Assembly: GCA_037178975.1 (NCBI GenBank)
Contig: JASJZH010000001.1
Location: 5,564,501 to 5,628,500 of the forward strand
From: Oscheius tipulae
Lineage: Eukaryota > Nematoda > Chromadorea > Rhabditida > Rhabditidae
DNA: 64,000 nt
Direction of reading: 5' to 3'
Part shown: piece by piece, positions 57,301 through 64,000 of the stretch
Numbering within the stretch: position 1 is the first letter of the stretch
How the letters are laid out: each line of letters begins with the position of its first letter
The notes under the pieces: model-generated
What the model was told of the DNA's origin: nothing
Seen by the model: the letters and a program-made list of their open reading frames with translations, nothing else
The model's database searches: none
Translations under genes and position numbers: made by a program

Positions 57301-59204
57301 ACGGTTTTCTAATGGCAACATATCTCATCTTCAAGCCGGTCGAGTTCTGCCATCCATGGTTCTTCTCCTACGGTATGATATTCATTGTTCATTTTCACAC
57401 AGTGTGTTAAGGTTGGGTGATGTATACGAAGTTCTACGCATGTATGAGCGTTTTTGTACATTCTGTCAGTCTATGGCTAACGGTTAACATGGCGGTGCTA
57501 AGGTAAGATTACAGTACCAAATTAGTTTTACATCATAGGAGCGTTTAGATTAAGTATTTTAGGTACCTAGTGCTGTATCGAGGCAGTCATGCAACCAGTC
57601 GACTACCTCCCTGCAACAGCTATTCTGCTGCCCTGGTTGCTATTGCTGTAGCCACCATTACGGCTTTTCTCGGCTCCTTGCTCAACATGCTTCGATACGA
57701 GATCACATTTCTTCAAGAACGACCAGTTCCGGAGAGCTGTCTGGATCATCCGAAATATGGACCCTTGTGGTCGAAGAAGGATAAGATCAACCATTACGAG
57801 TTTGACAGGCCTGTTTGGTGGAATTGTACATGGGAGAGAGCAAACTATTGGATTGTTGGTGAGTATTAGGAACTGTACCTATTAGGCTGCGTCAAATGTA
57901 CTGTACCGTAGTAGTACTATAGCTACCCTTCAAACTTATCGGATAGGTCCAATTCCAAAAAATTTTCTGGGGGTAGTTGTCTCCGAAAAAAGAAAGCTTT
58001 TGGAACCTGTAGGTGAGAGGACCGAGGAGAACAGCAGCTTTCGAAATCACGCCTAAAACGTTTTTCAGCGATAGCTTTTTACTACAGGCAGGAAAAAAAT
58101 GGCCAACTACGAAGTATCAACTTTGAAGATTTGGAATGTGACAAGGAATTCAAAGGGAAAAAAGTGTTTTTCCATTCAAATTGCACAAACTTGATATGGA
58201 ACATTATTGCTGACCAAAACAATAATGGAGAAACACTTTTCCGTGCAGAGGATCCGACCCCTTGACCTATTTTTGAGCATTTCCCAAGCGAGCACTTTAT
58301 CAGTCCTAAAATTTGAAAAGGCTATGACTTCGCGCTGGAGCAGGTAAGTTAAGTTTTCAAAAATTCAAAAATGCGTATCGATGAGGTGATTTTTTTGTAG
58401 TTGACCATCTTTTTCTATCTGTCCGTAGAAAAAAAGTTATCGCCGAAAGACTTTTTGGTACGTTTTTGAAAGCTATCGTACTCCTCGACCTTTTGACCTA
58501 CAGGTCCCAAAAGCTCACTTCTTTTCGGGGTCGACTATCCCCAGAAAATTTTCGAACCGATTCGATAAGTTTGAAGAGTAGCTGTAGTACTACGGTATAG
58601 TACTTTTGACGTTCCCTAATATTAACACAATTTTAGCTTGGCTCCTAAAGCTAATTCCTTGTATATTGCTAACTATCTTCATGACTTTACTGGTAAGAAT
58701 GCTGGTAGAGGCACGAGAGCGACGGTCTCGTTTATGCGGAGGTTCAGTTACTTCCGGTAACTCTCAAGTAAGGGCTAGCGTTATTTTTTCACTTTTCAAT
58801 TCAGGCAGAACGAACTACAGCCATGTTGACAGTGATTGTTGCTGTTTTCCTACTCACCGAACTCCCACAGGGACTGTTTGCTCTAGCAGCTGGAATCTAT
58901 CCCCAGTTGATGATACTCAATTTCCAAGTCGGAAGCGTTTTCGACTTACTTTCACTTACAAACAGTGCAGTCAATTTCGTTCTATGTGCGCTAATGTCGC
59001 ATGTATTTAGAAGGTACGTCTCGAAACAACTAACAGAAAAAATACTCCTTCAGAGAGTTCTGTAAAACATTTTCTATGTGTTGCTGTTGGCGATCGACCG
59101 ATGTTGTGACCAGACAGACCAGCGGGAAGACGGCTACACGACCGCGACCTGCACCATCACAAGATCCTTCGTATTCGCCAATGTTGCCGAAAGGCTACGA
59201 GTAA
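54322..59204 (+). CDS. DMSR-like peptide receptor (rhodopsin-class GPCR)
   Basis: Exons 54322-54384, 56526-56647, 57257-57372, 57412-57502, 57563-57858, 58637-58767, 58805-59013 and 59054-59204; 1179 nt, 392 aa. A short N-terminus with an Asn-Glu-Ser sequon is followed by seven TM segments. Typical signatures are LCVLGVFANAAIIIVLLRP in TM1, IVIAFCDGFLMATYLIF in TM2, a Cys in FCHPW with partners in the second loop, MAVLRYLVLY at the end of TM3, and the FLLTELPQG motif in TM6, characteristic of myosuppressin/FMRFamide-type receptors (nematode dmsr group). A TM7 segment LTNSAVNFVLCALMS comes next, then a Cys-rich tail. It probably couples a neuropeptide to Gi/o. Intron 1 is 2.1 kb and the intron after exon 5 carries a 738-bp MITE. 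AATAAAG follows the stop by about 12 nt. Confidence 0.85.
57882..58619. mobile_element. 738-bp MITE with very long inverted arms and TA duplication
   Basis: Both ends read TTAGG, a variable triplet, then CGTCAAA inward, and both are flanked by TA. The arms continue through GTACTACAGCTACTCTTCAA, CTTATCG, AAAATTTTCTGGGG and GACCTGTAGGT-like blocks for over 200 bp on each side with moderate identity. No transposase frame. The TA duplication suggests the Tc1/mariner superfamily. Located in the intron between exons 5 and 6 of the DMSR-like gene. Confidence 0.75.
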
Positions 59205-59350
59205 AATGTCGGGTTCAATAAAGAGTGATTTATTTTTAAAAGTTCGTTTTGAAAATACTAGGCTCGGATTCAAATTCGTCATTTGCGCCAGCATTTATTT
59301 CAGAAATTACAATAAATAGAGTAAGCTACATAATAGCAAACATAGCTCGT

Positions 59351-62290
59351 TTATAGCAGCAGCTTAGCGGTTTTGAACTCTTCCGGTCCGTCATCGGCCT
59401 GGATGACCAGGTTGGTATTGGCGATGCTGGGATGGACAGTCATGTGTTCCTGGTCAAGTTCGGCACGGTGAGAGGTGTTGAAGGCCTGGATGATGGGAGT
59501 AGAGACTGATGGGTAGAGGGATGTGGCTGTCTCCGGCTTGTGCCAGCTTTTCTTGCCTTCCAGCCAGGCCTCCAACACGAACTGTTGAATGTCTTCACTG
59601 GCCAGAACGTAGACCGAGGCTCTGACTGTGCGGAAGAAATCCCTAGCTTCTTCCAAGTTCTCCAAAGTACACTTGCCTCCCTTATGTGGGACAGTAACAA
59701 GCTCAAAGTAGCGGTCGTTTTTCAGTTGCGGGCGTACTGAAAATCAAATGGGAAAATCAAATGTCCGAAATACCTTTGTTCAAAACCATATGCATCTGCT
59801 GCGGGGGAAGCTCGTTGAAGTCAACCGGTTTGAATCCATCGTGTTCATGATCCTGACTCTGTCTCTTGTCCTCCTGTTCCGATTGGCTGGTGACTGAAGC
59901 CAAGACATCGTCCAAAGCCTGGTCGGGCTCCTCAAACACTCGGTGATTATCTCCTACAGTCTCGACAACACTCGATCGAGTCTGCATAATCTTTGTCTTG
60001 TCAGCATTATCGTGATGGTGTTCTGCGCCGTTTACGTGCTGCTCCAAATGATCTTGAGGTGGCTCTCCGTGAACGGTTTGAGACAGTGAGGCAGCGATTG
60101 CGGCATGGACCAGCTGATCAGGCTCAATCGGAATTCCAGACAGAAGGTCGTCTAGAGCGGAGCTCGTCTTCGGAGGTTCAGGATGATTATTGTGCTCCAA
60201 CTGGAGCGATTTCTCGAATTCTTCAGCAAACTTTCTAGCCTCAGCTTCCTTATCCGTATCCATGCTGATCTTTCTCACTTCCATTGGAACTTCGACGTTA
60301 TCGAAAAGACCATGGTCGTCGAGCTGTTGAGGAACGTGGGGCTCCTGAAACGGTTTTGAATTATATTTTTTTTAATTCCACCTCGAAGCCAGGAGCAGGC
60401 GCGACTGGAACGTCCTTTTGAGATTGAGGCTCTGGTTCTGCAGGATGAGCAACAGGCTCGGGTACAGTCGGCTCGTCTTTGCGTGGCTCCTCGGGAATGG
60501 TAGGCACTGGCGGGGCATCGTGATGCTGAAATAAGAGAATTCGCGTAAGAAAACTTGGAAAACAGCTGTCTACCTCTGGAGTTTCATCAAAGTGGGGCGG
60601 CTCAGGAGTGGCTGGAATCACACGAACTTCTGGAGCGAGCTCATCCCTTCCTGGCTCAGAAATTACGGGGACCTTGGACGACTAAAGCACAAAGGTAAGC
60701 AAAAAGCTGTCGATTGGTTGACCTGATCTTCCGGATGTGTTGGAGAAGGCTCAACTACCGACGGTACTACAGGCGCCACATGCTGAGCTGGCTAAAGACT
60801 CACAATACTGTGGCAACTAGCAAAAAAACAAGGATTTAGATGTAAACAAACCTTCGCAGGTTCCGCGGGAGTTTCCTTCTTAACAGGAGACTTTGATTCT
60901 GCCTTTTTCGGTTCAGGCTTCTTCGGTGGGGCGGCTGCAGGTTTACTTGGAGCTACACCACGGAGAGGAGCTCTAAAAAGGGAAAATAGATGAAACACAA
61001 CGTGGGCACGCTTGGATATGTAGTTCTTCCAAAAAACCAGAGGATGTCTGTGCTGCAACTTATTGCAAGAACGAATTGCACAGAAATTCAAAACGCGTGG
61101 AATACCGCTTTGGTTGAGCATTCGACGCTTACACGCTTTAAGAATCTACACAGATAAATTTCTTGAAATTTTTGTATTCAATGACCAACCAGAATTTTTT
61201 TTTTATAAGAAACGCTTACGTTGTTTTCTTGACAGCAGCGGGTTCTGCTGGTTTCCTGGGTGGAGCAACGGCCGGTTTAGCAGAAGTTGTTGTAGAAGGG
61301 CGAGCGGGACGAGTAGGAACTGGAGCTGTTGTAGTCGCAGAAGGACGAGCGGGGCGAGCAGTTGGAGCACCAGCAGTCTTTGGAGTAGCTGGCTTACTAG
61401 CAATGGGAGCTCTTGTAGTTGGTGGTTTAGCCGGAGCAACAGCCGGCTTGGCGGGAGCAAGAGCAGAAGCGGCTGGGCGAGCAGCTGGAGCACCGTGCGG
61501 CCTGGCAGTGACTGTAACCTTGGATTTGGGCGGAGGAGGAATTCCAGCATTAGCTTGGCCAGTCGTGGCTGAAGGTGTTTGGAAGAGAGTCAAGGAAGAA
61601 GCCTTCTCTAGGGCCAGGATAACTCTCTCGGCCGAGGCGCTTCCTATAAAAGCAACATTAAAAATATTACATTTAAAAAATACCTGTGTAGAGAATTCTC
61701 TTGACCTTCTCATTGAGTTTTGCCGGATACCAGACCAGTGCAAAGATGAGTCCGAGCTTCTCAGCAGCCGCATCTAGAGCCGCGTTGTCTCCCTTCTCCA
61801 GAGCTTTTTGAAGGCTCTCGAGGGATGTTTTTTGACCACCGTCGAGCACAATCAACTCCAAACGACCCTCGGCCAGGCTCTAAAACAGATAAGGTCAACA
61901 TGACATGCAACTATGTACCTTGAATAGAACGACAGGCTCGTACTTGTCACTCTGCTTGGCTAAAGTTACAGGAACACCGTGCTGCTCCAGGCGCTGACTC
62001 AATTGCTTGCCAGCCACAGATCCAACCACTGGGACGAGACGTGTCTAAAGAAGAAGGCATGAATATTTACTTTGTCATCAATCAACCTGGTTCTGATGGA
62101 GTGCATTCTGGACCGTCTTGGCAGCAGGAGCCGGAGTCAAGAGACAATTGACCTGACGGATGTGCTTAGTCAAATTCACTGGACTCTCGCCGCTGTCGAT
62201 TAGGGTATAGCTGCCCCTGAAGTCGAAAAGCATCGAGTCCGGTCCAAGAATGTAGACCAGCGGCTCCTCGGAGACCGGGAGGTAAGCCAT
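59351..62290 (-). CDS. maph-1: MAP1-family microtubule-associated protein, MAPH-1-like
   Basis: Exons 62087-62290, 61919-62044, 61684-61879, 61220-61643, 60852-60972, 60723-60791, 60574-60681, 60382-60525, 59774-60344 and 59351-59736; 2349 nt, 782 aa. The N-terminal domain (about 1-185) resembles the MAP1 metallo-lactamase-like head (LILDGG-type and LTPAP segments). A long Pro/Ala/Lys/Thr-rich linker follows (about 200-420: repeated RPARPS and APAKPA units), then acidic stretches. The conserved MAP1 light-chain C-terminus (about 655-782) has FFRTVRASVYVLASED and LEAWLEGKKSW. MAP1 proteins bundle microtubules and bind actin; C. elegans has MAPH-1 paralogues of similar design and length. All exon phases agree. 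Confidence 0.87.
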
Positions 62291-62980
62291 CTAAACATGA
62301 CAGGATTGAGAACTTATTACCATGATGCATTAAATTTTGTCTCCAGAGCATCGAAGACGGGGAAGGGAGCTATGACTCCCTTTTATGAGCCAAGAGAACA
62401 TTCGAACGAAATGGGAGAAGAGGAAATGCAGAAAAAGAAGGCCAAACAAGTGCGAAAACGACTGGGCTTGGGTCGGAGGGAAGACAAAGGGCAAACAGCC
62501 CGAAAGCACTTGTGTTTCTATTGATTTCAGTCTGAATATGACAAACAGTTCCACGGGAAAAAAAGAACACTGTGACTCACATCAATACTCGATGTGATGA
62601 AAGATGCCCTAATTGAGATATCGGCCAGGAATTTGAGAAACGCCCCTAGATACGAGGATGATTGACAGCGAAACTGATACAATTTCAAAAGATTCATGCG
62701 CAATTAAGGGATCATCTCTAGGAAAAGGGACGAACGACTAATTAAAGCCATGTGCGGATGTATATGGGAGCCGGGTTGGTGGCGGAATTGGTAAACAAGC
62801 CCGTAAGGCAATGAAATGAATGACTGTGACTAACAAATGTGCTAACAATAAGATGAAGCATAGAAGCTCGCAAGTCAATGTACAAGTCCACAAGGAAAAT
62901 TAAAAGATCGCTTACGCACCTGGCGGAGCGATACAGAGCACTTTTTGCGTTTTGAACTATTTGACTTTTTAACTAGTCTT
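62291..62980. other. Upstream region of the MAP1-like gene, no gene seen
   Basis: About 690 bp. The promoter of the MAP1-like gene should lie here. A tRNA A-box-like string (TGGCGGAATTGGTAAACA near 62782) has no B-box partner. No exons recognised. Confidence 0.45.
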
Positions 62981-63251
62981 GTCAGCTCTAATCTAGGATA
63001 ACACTTGACAAAAATGTTCACTTTTCCAATTGCTAAAGCCGTCTTCGACGGCTTTACCGTCCATTAGTCTTGACTTAGCATTGACAACACTTCACTCCTT
63101 CTCCAAAAGCCTAAGCTTCCAAGCTCCCCAAGAGCTGACTTGTCAACTAAATCCTTGACATGCCATGACTTGCCAGCTCTTTGCTCGTGGTGACGGACAG
63201 ACGGACACCATTGCGCTTCACTAGTAGAGAGATTCCCAGATTAGAGTTGAC
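62981..63251 (-). repeat. Dispersed repeat R2, fullest copy with terminal inverted repeats
   Basis: The left end GTCAGCTCTAATCTAGGATA and the inverse of the right end (GTCAACTCTAATCTGGGAAT) form about 20-bp TIRs. The body carries CTTAGCATTGACAACACTTC, GAGCTGACTTGTCAACTAAA, ACATGCCATGACTTGCCAGC, CTCGTGGTGACGGACAGACG and CACCATTGCGCTTCACTAGT. Partial copies lie at 6622-6642 (end only), 7383-7560, 24224-24348 and 30141-30200. No coding capacity; MITE-like. Confidence 0.7.
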
Positions 63252-64000
63252 ATGTGTAAAAGACTCTTTTTGCAAATTGTAAAAGTAGGATTGTTTTTTT
63301 AATGTATATGTGCATACACATTTGTTTAATAAGATTTCGCAACAACGAAATTTAAGCACTATTTCCTACTGTACTTCGATTTCCATGGTATAGCAGGTTG
63401 ATAGATCTGTCTTTGGTCTACAGTGGTTATGGAAGATTAAGGTTCTTTCGGTCCATAAAAACGAGCTAATTTGTTTTGCGAAGAGACAAAAAGATGTACA
63501 CGCGAGGTCGAAGCCGCTGAAAGAAAAAAACTGAGAGCGAGAGCGTGGTAAACAAGTCAAGGGCGGGGGAGCGAGAGTGAGACCATTCTCGGATAACCTA
63601 TAGTATACGACGGGACTGGCTTATGAAACTCTGTCTTTCACAATATGTTTGTGTTGGCCGAAAGTCCGGCCGGCGATTATTAGAAAAATGTGCGAACTGG
63701 AAGCCGAGAGGTGGAGAACATATGTGCAGGCGTGGGATTAGTCCGCACAGTCCTTTAAGAGCCAGCTTGTACCCGGGTAAAAGATCAATAACAACAAATC
63801 GATAGGTGGCTTTTGAATAAAAGCCATTGTTCATCAAAATTGGATGAAACAGAAGTGACCAAACAGCTGCACATTGGTAAACAGAGGAGAGATAGGGCCT
63901 CTCCATTAATTGGATGGTATGACGAGCGACCGGGGAATGTTCTAGGCGGTTCGGTTCCGCGGTGGGAGATTCGAAGGGGTAGATAAATGACTCCCTCGCC
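63252..64000. other. Right-end intergenic DNA
   Basis: About 750 bp to the window edge. I see short open frames without splice support and no recognised repeat or gene. Confidence 0.4.

Noticed and set aside
62770-62860. tRNA-like A-box string in the right intergenic region
   Set aside because: No B-box or pairing arms follow at the right distance.
1-64000. CRISPR arrays, rRNA genes, bacterial operons or viral genes
   Set aside because: None seen; the repeats are dispersed, TIR-bounded elements, and the genes are spliced eukaryotic genes.

Overview
The window is a gene-dense eukaryotic segment, most likely from a nematode. The evidence is very short introns (many 35-60 nt) with TTTCAG or TTTTAG acceptors, start codons lying directly behind a splice-acceptor AG (as in spliced-leader trans-splicing), same-strand genes about 80-130 bp apart, and a characteristic gene set: a LEV-10-type CUB/LDLa protein, an UNC-95-like single-LIM protein, a ZP cuticlin, a Cys-loop chloride-type channel, a DMSR-type peptide receptor, a MAP1/MAPH-1-like protein and a Cys-rich ET/Ly6-like mucin. 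The presence of an MPP8-like chromodomain/ankyrin protein, which I do not know from Caenorhabditis, may point to another nematode lineage. I cannot name the species.

Layout. 1-4.6 kb: lev-10-like gene (-). 4.6-8.3 kb: repeat-bearing intergenic DNA. 8.3-10.3 kb: unc-95-like (+). 11.8-13.7 kb: ZP cuticlin (+). 14.5-16.3 kb: AP-2 transcription factor (+). 16.8-25.0 kb: three minus-strand genes that look like an operon (Sec39/NBAS-like, an unknown basic protein, the ET/Ly6-like mucin). 25.0-25.8 kb: mariner relic. 25.9-29.3 kb: MED18 and DBR1 (+), a likely operon. 29.7-32.4 kb: two small uncharacterised genes. 33.9-36.2 kb: pyruvate dehydrogenase phosphatase (+). 36.4-41.2 kb: SS18-like and NDUFS4 (-), a likely operon. 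Intron 1 of NDUFS4 holds a nearly intact Ginger-type DNA transposon (37908-40370) and a 441-bp MITE (40482-40922). 41.3-43.9 kb: MPP8-like gene (+), divergent from NDUFS4. 44.2-47.5 kb: TMX3 and FMO (-). 47.9-52.4 kb: Cys-loop channel and SLC17-type transporter (+). 54.3-59.2 kb: DMSR-like GPCR (+) with a 738-bp long-TIR MITE in an intron. 59.4-62.3 kb: MAPH-1/MAP1-like (-). 62.3-64.0 kb: repeat-bearing intergenic DNA.

Functionally there is a loose neuromuscular and cuticle theme (AChR clustering, muscle attachment, cuticlin, ligand-gated channel, neuropeptide receptor, vesicular-type transporter, microtubule protein) mixed with housekeeping genes. The most interesting non-housekeeping items are the Ginger element, the other inverted-repeat insertions in introns, a family of short palindromic hairpins confined to the left third, and the MPP8-like protein. 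Exon models were built by hand from splice signals. For nearly all genes the exon lengths add up to an intact frame, but no transcript evidence was available.
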